Positions 49,292-62,200 of a DNA stretch of 64,000 bases are shown here, one piece after another. The stretch comes from Acanthaster planci (Eukaryota > Echinodermata > Asteroidea > Valvatida > Acanthasteridae), in the NCBI RefSeq assembly GCF_001949145.1, contig NW_019091532.1, positions 351,764 to 415,763 of the forward strand, written 5' to 3'. How positions within the stretch are numbered: position 1 is the stretch's first letter; every line of letters starts with the position of its first letter. The notes under the pieces are model-generated. The model saw only the letters and a list, made by a program, of their open reading frames with translations, searched no databases and was not told the origin of the DNA. A program made the translations under genes and the position numbers.

Positions 49292-50780
49292 TGTTTGGTA
49301 CCCGACCATAGTTGAGAGGTTGATCATTTTTAAAGATGCAATGTCTAAAAATGAATACGAGTCTCACAGCTTCAGTTTTTTTCATGAGTTCTTTTGCAAA
49401 GTAGAAATTGTGACAAATCTGTGGTTAGACTTCATCTACTCTGTTTCTTTGAATGTTCAGTATCCGGTGTGTAAGTGACCTTGTCACAAAGGCGGACGCT
49501 TCACGGTTTGCAGGCTCCCTTTGGATGATTGCTGAAGTTGCGTATTAACTTCCAATTCCATGGTTCCATGTAAACAGCGATCAATGCATGTAACTCTACA
49601 TGCAGTGCATGGGCAGTGGGTGTGGTCTAAATTGAAGTGACGTCACGCATATGAACCGGATAATGATGCACTTTCTGCTTACACGGGAACCTGCAATGAA
49701 TTGATGGAAAAAATTTGAGCTGTTCATGCTTTGTTTTGAGTGTTTGGAAAGGCTTGTTTGTGTGTTGATGATGTTTCCCTGGTAGGCTTCCCCATAATCT
49801 TGAACTGCATGTACATTGAAACTTCCATAAATTGGCTCTTCCAGTTTTTAACTTTTCATTTTTCACTGATGAGCAAGAACAATTCAGAGAACCAATGTAT
49901 TCCTGAGTTAGTTAAATGAATGTGTCCTTGTATGTGAACAGTCTGTTTACTGGGCTTAGAAGCATACACATATTGCTCCAAACAGAAGCTGACATTCTAA
50001 GTTTTAGTTTTTAAAGTTAATTGACGACCAACTCTGGCCGAGATTCTGTGGACCTTATTCTTTCTTGTGACTTCAAAATGTTTGCAAAATGATTGTTTGC
50101 ATATTGTGATTTTCTATAATGTCTCTAATTTTTTATTTTATAGAAAGAACAAAATACAGGAAAAATGTCCGACCAGTTTTGCAGTTTTGTGTTGATAAGC
50201 ACAGTTCTCTCTTGGTTCTTGGCAAATTTTGTTTAACGATTTTGTTCGAGATTAAATCTGGTTGAAAGAGTTTGTGTAGTATGATATGTGATTGTTAAGT
50301 ATTCACTTAAGCTTCATATGATATGTTTCTTTATTTCACTTCACTTTCTTGAAGTGATTTTTTAAAAGTTCAAATGAATGCCTCTCTTTAAATACTTTCG
50401 AACTGGATATCCATTGGAAATAGTAAGTTGTTTCAGGGCAAGTTTATTCTTAAGAAATTTCCACATGCTGACTTCTTAAGCTATGATGAATTGTTTTGCA
50501 AAGGTGGTGAGTGACACAGTGAAATGTCAAAAAATTTTGTTGTCCTTTGAGTCCATGTAAATTTATATTTATCCTATAAAATCTCTGCTGTTCTGGCTTA
50601 GTATTTTAAATGTTGGTTGCATTCCAGTGTACAATGTAGTACCTGTACACTGCTTTTGCATCTGTTTGCTTTAAGTCTTTGCAGTTATGTACAGGTTTGT
50701 ATGAAAGGTACCTTTGCTACTTTGTAGCACAAATTATATACAAATGTATGATAAGCAATGAATAAAACAGATCAACATTT
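49292..50780 (+). other. Probable 3'UTR of the EF-hand gene
   Basis: AT-rich with no recognisable exon. The first strong poly(A) signal, AATAAA at 50761-50766, would give a 1.5-kb 3'UTR. Confidence 0.5.
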
Positions 50781-53290
50781 TTTGGGAAGTTCTGAGTATT
50801 TTCTCGTCATGGTTTCTGTTCTGAATTGCCGAGACACTTGTGCTGCAAGTGCAGCCCTGTAGTCATGGGCGGGGATTTCTTGTCATATGTGAAGGGATGA
50901 TTTCTGAAGTGTCATCCTTGTGCAGAGTGCAATGGTGTAAATAGGGCTAAATGTCCAGTGGGGCACCCGAGGTGCACACATTTTTTTCAAGGGCGCACCA
51001 CAAGACAATAAGCCGCTGCTGCATAACTAAACTACAAATGGGAGGGGGCATCTGGGGATTATGCATACGGGGGGGGGGGTATATCCCCCATCCCCTTGGA
51101 TCCTCCCACTGCCTGTTGTTCTACTCCCAGTTTTGAAAGCCCAAGCAGGGTTGATGCATAGTTGGTTACGGACCCGTGTTCCAACCATAATGAGCACCAT
51201 GCGTGTACGAGTCGTCTATGGTTTCATGTTCTGCCCTTAATTAGCATGGGTGGGGTAAAAAAGCAACATATTTTCATGTAACCCTTGATCACCTTGCTGA
51301 GGGCTGAAGCTACATTTTGATTTTTTTGCGGGAGACGGAGGGGAAATGAAGGTTGTAACACCCTTCCCCCAAGCCGCGCCCCCAATAAAAATCCCCACGA
51401 GAAGTCTCACTTGGTACCCCGACGCCCACAATATATTTACCATGTGTGCAAGCTGTATTAATGCTGGCTACCAGACTTACTGAACTTTTTCGTGTGTATC
51501 GTGTGTACCTTGCTCCATCGTGCGTGCGCATGTCTCTTTTTTTTTGGTGAAAACAAGGGTGTCGCACGTGTGCCGATGAAACTTGGCACTCGGAGTTATT
51601 AATCGTATTTTTCACTGAAGCAAGGACGGGTAAGTTTGGTTTGATCCTTCAACTTACTACATGTACAGTAACGATACTGTGAGCATTCCATTAACAAGCC
51701 TTTCCGTGTCGACTATAAGTATAAGCTAAAACTTAAAGCCAGCTGCTGTCGACAGCCCTCCTTCCTCCATCAGTCCATGCTGTAGGATACTGCCGATTTG
51801 CATTGCACATGTTTTGTGATAAATTGAATAAGGCTTAGGCCACTGTCGCTGTAGGCCAACCCCCCCTCTCTGGCCAGTTCTAATAATACATGGTAATCGT
51901 TAGAACTAGTCACTAGAAGGTATCTTCAGACAGACGGAGGGGTAGGCCTTCTTGGCAATTACCTTTTTTTAGCAGCAGCCAATATTTTCTGATGCAGCCA
52001 TCATTCATGCCACGCAACCATGACAACCAGCATCATGAACATGGTGTCTCTTCTCAAAAGTTGGAAATGTCGCAGTGTCCACGAGATTAGGAGTTGGTTT
52101 GATGAGAAGAGGCATATAGGCCAAGATCTACGGACGCCAGTAATTATTGCCTACAGTGTCAGTGACCTATTACTAGCTATCAGAAAGCAGAAATATGTCA
52201 AGAAAATTTCAATTTAGGAAGGACAAAATCCAAGTCGTTTACTTACATTAGACCACAGACAACACCTAGAATTTTCAGACCAGTCCCATAGGGTTTGTGC
52301 AGAGGGTGTCAAGTGGCGTCCGCACATGGAACTCTTTCCGGTTTGATTTTGTTTGGAATTGTTTTTCTTTACAGGTAGCATGTGTAGGCCTAGGCCTACA
52401 GTCGTTTTCCCAGTTCTGGATTTTTCCTAGTTCTGGTTCGCTTGAAAAGAAACACAATCATTTTTGTATTGTTGTCGGATACCACATTGTAAGATGATTG
52501 CTGTTTTGAAACATAAAATGTAAGCTTCTATGTTCTTGTTGTACAGATTACACTTTCAGAATTTGTCGCATGTCTAGAAAAGGAATTTCAACCAGCAGTT
52601 GGACTCACATTTTGACATGGTCAGATGGTTTGTCAAAAATTATGGGAGCCAAAAAATTGACAAAAAAATTAGAGGCTAGAGGGTCACTCACTATCCTTGA
52701 TACCAAGTACATGTTTCATAGCTGACAGTAAACTCTCACATCAAATGTCTATCGCATCTGAATTACTTTTAGAATCTCAATTTTGGAAAATTTACCAGAA
52801 GCTGAATGTGGTGAACGTGGGGAACTCAACTACATAAATTTTCGAAATAGATTCAAAAAAATTGAGTCAAAATTTGCCCAAGTTCTCTTTTCAAATTGAC
52901 TGGAATTTTAAAATATTAACTGATTTTCTCTAAAGAAATTCTTCATCACAAAGTTCTACTGTGGTTCTTTCTGAAAAATTGATTTTTCCCTTTATTGCTT
53001 TTTATGCGCAAAGAAGATTTTGAAGTAATCCAGAACTGGCGACACCAATCTAGAACTAGAAAAAGTGTTTTCGTTGGTTTTGTCAATCCTGCAAGTCCAA
53101 ATTAAAAATTTGAATTTTGAAAATATTTTGTATTGTCTCCTACATGCAAGGTGGACCACTGACCACATTTCACTGGAATCTGAGGATTATTTGAGGTGCA
53201 GTCAGGCTTGACCAATTTTCACGATCTGGAACTAAGGAAATAATCATGGTTCTTAGCCTGAGTTGATCCCCCTTGCCTGATGAAACCAAG
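50780..53290. other. Intergenic region upstream of NOL8
   Basis: Contains a poorly bounded G/C-rich MITE-like segment at about 50930-51111 (right end CAGTGGGAGGATCC when reverse-complemented). A dispersed repeat at 52290-52340 is shared with 36440-36490. No coding exon is recognised; a 65-codon frame at 52020-52217 has no family. The NOL8 promoter should lie near the right end. Confidence 0.5.
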
Positions 53291-56200
53291 ATGAAATCTG
53301 AACCCGATAGAAGACGACTCTTTGTTGGAGGTCTGCACAAGGACGTCACCTCGGCAGACCTTGAGCAACGCTTTGGAAAGTTTGGATCAGTCACAGATGT
53401 CAATGTCAGGACAAAGCGGGATAGTCAAGGTATGCAATGCAGGTTCCAGATGGTCAGAAATTGGGCCCAATGTTATGATTTCCACCGGAAATATTCCAAG
53501 TAACTTAAGTGCACAGAAAACCGGGGCTGTTTACTGTTTTCAATTATTTTTCTGTTGTTGCTCATCATACAGATAGTAAGCATAGAGACTGCTTTTGAAG
53601 CATTTAAGTTCTGAAGGAGAAATGAAGAAGGTTTTTTCCTTTTTAAAATGCTCGACAAAGTCATGCAAAGAATTTCTTCCACACCTTCAGAAATTTGATG
53701 TTACCTTCAGAAAGTTCGAACGAACATTCGCTTTCTTGATTTTTTTTAACAGGTCAAGTAGTGAATGTGTTTGCTTATGTGGACATCAACATCACTGAGA
53801 CCAATTTCAAGAAGTGTAAGTCCTTGAAAGTTTGAGTAGCACTTACAGGTAGGGCTGAGACAATTTGAATAATTTACTGTTCGAATATTCGATCTTCAAT
53901 TCGATCGAATATCCAAATATTTGGTTGTACTGACCGACAGATTGTTGATGAACAAACCATATACAAAGTCAGTTGCAATAACACACACAATTGTACATTA
54001 TAATCACTATAACAGCTTCCCATGTCTTGGGGTATCTCCAGCCATGATTTAGCAAGATTGGAGAGATGAACAAGACTTCTTGCCCTGTTGAAAATTTCTA
54101 TTCCTTTTAAATTTGTTACTGAATAATTTACGTTTTGAATCGTTGTAAAATTTCTGTCGCTTTTCATTTGAATCTGCTTGAAACAAGCCTCCATAGTGCA
54201 ACTCTTCTCATTTAAAACAAAAGAAAATTCTCCCTTTTCATGAATTTTGCTTCTGAATATTCTACTTCAAAAAAAATTTGAATATTCGATAATCGATTGA
54301 ATATTCAGATGTTCAGCACAGCCCTACTTACAGGAGACACTAAAGCGATAGAATGCTGTTTTTCTATAAATGTCAATTATTCAATTAAACTCTTATCTGT
54401 TTTCAACATGACCTGAGAATGGGTTGAAATTCTCATTTCCTCATCGGTGACTTCCATGTGCTACTTTAAGAGCAGCGCCAAGCCTTGCAGTGCTCATTTG
54501 TAGAAAATTAGAAAGTTTATACCATTCCACAAATTTTTTTAAAAATAAATATTCTTAAAATTGTTTTTACTTTATACTGATTTGAATCTTGGCAGGCCTA
54601 TCAACATACAACAATGCCAAGTGGAAAGGACACATAATGAAAGTACAAGTTGCGAAGAAGGACTTTTTGACCAAGTAAGAAACATCCAGACTGATGGTAC
54701 CATCAAAGTAAAGACCGGTTTATATTTCTTGAAAGCATAACATGAAAGCAAAACTGCGTTGTCAAATCTAATATATTTATGCTGCAAATTTGTAAAGCTT
54801 AAAACCACTTAAGTTCAAATAAATTTTGCTGCAACTGCTTCATGCATTGGCATCACTTTCACATTTGTCTGAAGTTTGAACCGGCCTTTGCTTTGTTTGT
54901 TTGCTCCTTGTGCAATGCGATGATGGCTTCTGAGTTTACCTTCCAAAAACAAATACACCATTCCTTCGTGGTTTGTTTATTTCAGACTTGCAAAAGAGCG
55001 GAAAGAAGCCCAGGAAACCCCAGAGCCTGACATCAAGAAGACAAGAAAGCTGAAGGAGGAGGATTCAGCCAGGGAAAGGCTGGAGGAGAGTATGAAGAAG
55101 GCAGGCGTGGAGGACTTTGTCATGAAGAAAGCTGTTCCTGGGACACCGATACCAGGAGAAACGGTTAGTTCAAGTGGAAACCTTGCTTCTGGTGTTGAAG
55201 GAAAATCTTTATTGATGTTGCTGATATTCAAACTGATTTTTTTTTTCCTCTTGATGCAAATGCTTTTAAATTGGGGATTTTTGGTTCATTTGAATTCAGT
55301 TAGAGATTACAGAGATGTTTTTGTCTGTTGCATGGTTGGACAAAGGTGAGATGGTTCCCAAATGTGCTTCTTGAGTTTGCCTGGAATACGGGCGATTCAC
55401 AGTTGTGCGCCACCAAGAGTTTGCAATGCGTTGGCCGATCATAATGCGCGAAATTTGTTGACCCTTTCCAAACGCGCATTGGGTCGACAAATTTTGTGCA
55501 TTGTGATTGGCCAACGCGTTGCAAACTCTTGATGGCGCACTATTGTGAAATGGCCGTATTGTTGAGCATGCACTTATATGAACTTAATATTTGACTCAAC
55601 AAACATTTGGAATCCCACTTGTGTTACAGTTCATACCAATGATCACTCTACTTGACATTCAAATTAGCAGATCTTCTGACATTTCTTTTTACAACATACC
55701 TACTTAATTGGAGTGTTTTCTAATTTTTTTCTGTCTCACAGAATTGGGTTGTTGGCAAATTTGGCCGCGTTCTTCCCATCATGCACATGCGGCGTAAGGA
55801 TAAGAGATCAACGATGACCTTTGACCCCTCCAAGTATGTACACCACGTTCGTAAATTCAAGGAGGATGCCAAGAGTGACCAGATCATAGCTGGCAGACCT
55901 GTGGAATATCTGACTTGGCATCTTCCGGAGACAATATCGGATATGGATCGAAAAAGAATGGGTGATTTTCCAGAGTATTCACGCAAGAAGAAAACAAAAC
56001 TTGGCCAGCAAGAAATGTGGTTCAAAGATGACATGTCTGAAAGGAAGCAAATTAGTCTTTCTAGGAGTACAGATGAAACTCGACGAGGCACAGGAAAGTT
56101 CCAACTTTCTGAGGGAGACTTTGAAATTGTCGGTTTGAACACTGGAAAATCCAACAGCAGCAGAACAGATTTGGTCAAGCTCAAACCTTACCGGGCGCAA

Positions 56201-59200
56201 ATGCAAGGGAGCGTAAATTTCGACCAAAGTAGTTCAGTTGAAGGAGATCAGAGCAGGCTGTGCAGGGATGTACAAGACTTGATGGAGCAGTGCAACCTGG
56301 AATCGGACGACGATTCGTGCGGGTCAGCCGACACAGATGACATTTGCAATTTTGCCAGGAAAGGCACTGAGGCAGAGTCCGAAGGGCAAGAGTCGCTGAG
56401 AAATTGGGCGGAGGAATACTACAGCACGGAGAAGATGGCTGCAATGTCAGGCGGTACGGAAGAGTTTGACGGTTCCGGACAGGAGGATACCACGACTGAA
56501 ATGACAGTACACTCAACGGGCTCATCCCCTATCAAGGAAAGCAGGAGAACAACTACCAAACCAATCGACAGATTCCAAAGTGTTTCTCCCGGCAGACGCA
56601 AAAAGGCAAATGGCCCACCTCCTGAAAATATCCAGCTTGGGAGTGCTGAGGAAAATGACAACAGTGGAGCAGAGTTCGATATTGATACGGCCAAGAGAGG
56701 GGAAGAGGATGATAAAGTAAACAAAGAAGACGGCGACAATTATGAAGATGGTGCTGATGAAGATGCCGACGATGATGAAGATGACAGTATTAGCAGAGAT
56801 AGTAATGATGCTAATGAGGATACCGACGGCGATGATGATGATGATGAGGAGGAGGAGTTTGAGGCTGAGCATAGAGACAAAGCAGAAAATGATGATATAA
56901 ACAATTTGTCGCCAAATGGCACTTTTTATCGTAGCGGCGGGGAGAGCATCACCCTGAGCGATAAGAGCAGAGTGCAAAGGAAAACAGAGCACAAGGGTAA
57001 TCTTGGAAAGAGAAGAAAAAATGAGATTGTTGATGGGAGTGATGCAGGTGACGGCAGTGCAGACGACAATGCTAGCAATACTGATGACCAGTCATCAGAT
57101 CTGGACGGTACAAGTGACACCGATTCCAGTGAAAGCTCGGACCCCACTGAAGAAACACAGACACCTCGAAGGAGACCGTCGACTGGCAACATGGTCTCTG
57201 AAGCAAGAAAACCTACACTGGGCTCTCCCGGGAATCCAAGCAAACTCAGGCAGTCCAACCAGATACGGTTGGAGTCAGTCAAGAAGAGGCAAGCGGCCAT
57301 CTTGACCCAGAAGGCTGCCATCCAAGATGCCCTGAAATCTCTGGTAAGCAGGATGTGGCTCTGGGTCCCATTGTTTCCGGACCTCACTACATGTTTGCCT
57401 CACTCTTTTTTTTTTTTTTACATTTTACAAGTCAAAAATTACCTCTGTGGCTTTCTTTTTAGGTATCTGAAAGATTGAGGAGTCATTTATTAGAGGACGA
57501 CATTCAAAATATGCAATGCTTATCAAATATGGCAGTTTAGGACATGCATGTATAATACAGCGTCCCAGATTGCAATATTGTGGTTAGATGTACATGTTTA
57601 ATGATGTGGTTGTTTCAGCTCTGTGTATTTAGTTCCGTCTGAGAGTCTGTGAGTGAAAATTGGCAAGGTTTTTTTTTTGAGGTATATGGACTCAATCCCA
57701 AGACTTGCTCGCACGAGCGTTCACGCTTGTCTCTAATACTGACCGAGTTCGTCAGTGATTTCATGGCCGATTCCAGCATCAATCAAATTGCTGTTACGAA
57801 TGTTTTGAGTTCGATCTGTGACTTGTCATTCCTCTTCAGGATTTGAAAGGGGGCTCACTTTCTGTTGGGCACCATGTAAGATTCGACTCGGATGACGAAG
57901 CCTCAGAAGCAGAGCGTACCGAACAAGATCAGAGTGTTATGTCTAAGGTATGATGCTGTTATGATGTTACTTCGTGATTTCCCCGCTCATTGGATGCGCA
58001 AACGTTTTATACACCCAAGGGAGCGGAATAATCAGGGGTATAAATGTTAAGGCANNNNNNNNNNNNNNNNNNNNNNNNNNNNNNNNNNNNNNNNNNNNNN
58101 NNNNNNNNNNNNNNNNNNNNNNNNNNNNNNNNNNNNNNNNNNNNNNNNNNNNNNNNNNNNNNNNNNNNNNNNNNNNNNNNNNNNNNNNNNNNNNNNNNNN
58201 NNNNNNNNNNNNNNNNNNNNNNNNNNNNNNNNNNNNNNNNNNNNNNNNNNNNNNNNNNNNNNNNNNNNNNNNNNNNNNNNNNNNNNNNNNNNNNNNNNNN
58301 NNNNNNNNNNNNNNNNNNNNNNNNNNNNNNNNNNNNNNNNNNNNNNNNNNNNNNNNNNNNNNNNNNNNNNNNNNNNNNNNNNNNNNNNNNNNNNNNNNNN
58401 NNNNNNNNNNNNNNNNNNNNNNNNNNNNNNNNNNNNNNNNNNNNNNNNNNNNNNNNNNNNNNNNNNNNNNNNNNNNNNNNNNNNNNNNNNNNNNNNNNNN
58501 NNNNNNNNNNNNNNNNNNNNNNNNNNNNNNNNNNNNNNNNNNNNNNNNNNNNNNNNNNNNNNNNNNNNNNNNNNNNNNNNNNNNNNNNNNNNNNNNNNNN
58601 NNNNNNNNNNNNNNNNNNNNNNNNNNNNNNNNNNNNNNNNNNNNNNNNNNNNNNNNNNNNNNNNNNNNNNNNNNNNNNNNNNNNNNNNNNNNNNNNNNNN
58701 NNNNNNNNNNNNNNNNNNNNNNNNNNNNNNNNNNNNNNNNNNNNNNNNNNNNNNNNNNNNNNNNNNNNNNNNNNNNNNNNNNNNNNNNNNNNNNNNNNNN
58801 NNNNNNNNNNNNNNNNNNNNNNNNNNNNNNNNNNNNNNNNNNNNNNNNNNNNNNNNNNNNNNNNNNNNNNNNNNNNNNNNNNNNNNNNNNNNNNNNNNNN
58901 NNNNNNNNNNNNNNNNNNNNNNNNNNNNNNNNNNNNNNNNNNNNNNNNNNNNNNNNNNNNNNNNNNNNNNNNNNNNNNNNNNNNNNNNNNNNNNNNNNNN
59001 AAGACTGGCGACGAAGATAGATTTAAGATCAAACCGCAGTTCCAAGGAAAGGCAGGGGAAAAGGTAAGGGGAAGAGAAATCATTAATTTGGTACAGCAAG
59101 ATTCAACATCAAGTCCAAAAGTACCTCTTTTTGTGAAGGTCACTATCTTTTCCTCATTGAATTTATGAACCAGCTTGAATTCAGTACGTAACTGCCCATG

Positions 59201-62200
59201 GTTGTACATTTCACTTGGAAACATGGCTGGTATAAATTTGCCGATGTGTAATAAATATCTACATGTAATGTTCACTTGAACGGGCCAGAAGAGGAAAAAA
59301 GTGAACTAGCCACCAGCATTCCTGAAAGAAAAAGAGAATAGTTCCTCCAGTCAGAAGGAATTAACCTAAACTCTCAAGTGTCTTTTGCTAAGCACCGGAC
59401 CAAATCTGTGCAACACAACCTGTGGAGTCTGCATTTCTTGCTAAGAAGTCCACCACCGGCATGGTGGTCTTTATTGATGGACTTGTTGCCGATGGCTTAC
59501 ATGGCATCCTCAGTGCTGTTGCCACGACAACATGCACTGAATGCCCCGGCAGTGCTTCTGGCCTCCAGGACTAAGCCCATCATAATCCATCAATATCTGG
59601 TCACCTTAGGCCTCCTGGACTGAGTCTAAACAAAAGCCACCAATAGTGGGTGTGGATTTGATGGATTTGGGATGGTTAGGGTTAAAGACCTGCTTTATGT
59701 TCAAATGATAACATTTGGCTTTTCATCTAAGTCCTCTGCTGATTTTACATGTATATTGTTTATGTTGATTGCCGCAGCAGAGATTTCTGAAGACGTTCTC
59801 AGATGAGCTTGACAGTAAACCCAAATTCAATCCGTAATTGCTGCCAGCTAGTTGTGCCGCTAGGATTATCGGTCACTTAAACCGGATGTAATTGGTTTGT
59901 TTTGTTTTCACCGATGGTATCAACAGTTGCTTAGACTTCAGCATAGGATTGGCACAGATAGTCGCTTCAAGCTGGGGGAACTATTCCTGGAAGATGAAGG
60001 TAAAACACTTGTTTCCGTTCCACCGCCCCCCTTTCCCATATAGAATATTTTGTCGGACGTATGCTCACATGAGGCCATACGATGGTCGAGATAAGTGGCA
60101 CCAGTCTGTTTTTGTTACAATGTGCTCTGGGTGGACTTAAAACCTGACTTTATACATGTATACTGTAGGGAAGGCAGTGCCCTCAAAGGTCTTGAAACTG
60201 TACTGGTTGCTATGTGCTTCTGACAGTCTTCACTTTCATTGGTGGCTTTTTATTTATGCACGGATGTGGAATGCAGTTCCTATGTGCAGGCTGGGCATTT
60301 AGATGTTCGAGTTGATCCATGGCAGATGTCATAATAACAGGACAGTGATGTTTCTGATTCTGCTAAAATGCAGGATTTCTAAAATACAGAAATGTATTTA
60401 GATACGAACTAAATACTTGAATCCTTACTGTCCTAAACATGTCAATATCCACCAAGTGTTTCGGAAGATTTTGAAAGAAAGTGTGCCTTGAGGAGCTTGC
60501 ACATTGGTGGAGTTTCTAGGGTTCAGGAAGATATCTCAGAAAATGTGTTCGTAGTTTGGGATGTGTGATTCTTTGCTTGGTGTACAGACGAAAGTAATGA
60601 GGAGGACATTGGTGAAAATCAAGACTTGAAGGCAGAGAAACAGAAAGCGCTGTCTGTGTTGGAGGACATTGTCGGGAGTCAGGCTATGCACAGCCTGGAG
60701 AGCAAGACTACTTCAAACTTCAGGTAAGGTGGATTGATCTTTATCAGCATGTAGATGATGTCAGTTGCTGTTGGTTGAGGAGTATTCTTTGACACTGCTA
60801 GTTTGCTTACCAAAAATGAGGTTTCGGATTACAGTCTTTCACTAATGATGTAGCCCTTTAAAGTCCAAAATGTTTACTTGCTTACTGATTCGTTGCAAGA
60901 CAGTCTGTGACAGTTGCTTGGAAACGAGAGTTACAGATGTTGAAACAGGATGCTGATATGCCAAGATAACATGAAATTGTATGCAAGGTAATAAACCTGT
61001 CTGGCCCATTTAGCCTTTGGGTCTCTTGTGATCGGAAACTTTTTTAAATTTAAGATTAACCACTCACTGCCGGGTTTCCGGTACCTGACATATTCTCTAT
61101 ATGCGTGGCAGGGGTCTCCGAACTCGGTCAAAGGGAACTGGGCCTTGTAACAAAAGACTAGGCTTCTTGGTTTTACCAACATTTTTTTCTCTCTCAATTG
61201 TGGAGATAATCCAGCCTTTTGAAACAGTATACCACGGTTTGGGGGATTTAGCGCGAGCGGATTACCACCGGGGACAAAAGCACTCCACCACCGCAGCGAT
61301 GAGCCACACAGTATCGCTGCATGCTAATCTGGCCCCTATTGAAAAGAGGTCAGCAGTATACTGTGCCGGTTTCGTGAACAAAAGAACATTATGTAACACC
61401 GCAAAATATGGGCTCTTTTTACAAGGCAGCAGGCCTGGCTGAAATACTCCAGCGTTAATAGATGTTGTCTATCAGATTAGAGTAGAAACCAGACAGTCCT
61501 TCGTGTGGATGGAAGTGTCCAGTAAATGAAGATAGGAATTTTTAAAGAATTTTGAAAACAGAAAAAAATGATAAATATTCCGTCCCAGCATCATCAACAT
61601 TGATACCTGCCACTGGCGCGAAGTGGTTAAGAGTCCTCTAGTGCTCACCGTATGGTGGTCTTCACAACACTCTTACACTGTTCAGAGGGCAAGATGATTC
61701 AGTCCAAGCAAAGTCTTTCCAGTGGACCAAGTCATGTTTCATTCTACCAATTTGTGTCATGAAATCAAAAGTTCGTATTTTTTCCTCCTTTTTCCAGGGA
61801 TCCTAGTCGATTAAGATATGATCCAACGAGGGAGGACCATGCTCATTTTGAGAGAGCAAATACTTCAATATCAAATGCGTAAGTTATTCGCTCTACACTT
61901 ACTGCAACTATCCATTATTTGAATCCGTTGTTGCAATTCATTATATTGAAATCCTTAGAAGCAAACAATTAATACCTGAAATTTTAATGTAATCTTGGAG
62001 TGAATCTTTTTATCCTATTTGTTGTTTTGTTCAGTATAAAACAACAAAATGTTTAAGAAGTTTCTATCTGCACAGATCTTCTACAAAGAAAAAGGACAAG
62101 ATAAAAGCTGAGACAGTAATTCCTGAGGTCTCTAAGGATGTGTACTATGAGGTCAGTGACCTGACGTTCACCGGGAGTAAAGACGAGAATCAACCCTTCA

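Noticed and set aside
50930-51111. hAT MITE upstream of NOL8
   Set aside because: The right end resembles known ends, but the left end and flanking 8-mers do not match; boundaries are not supportable.
56181-57387. Several antisense frames over the large NOL8 exon
   Set aside because: Shadows of the acidic coding strand.
57344-57478. Extension of the NOL8 exon past 57343 to the in-frame stop
   Set aside because: A consensus GTAAGC donor follows CTG at 57343, and the next exon resumes conserved NOL8 sequence; read-through would be intron retention.
57974-59275. Very long frames across the N gap
   Set aside because: They consist almost wholly of unknown residues.
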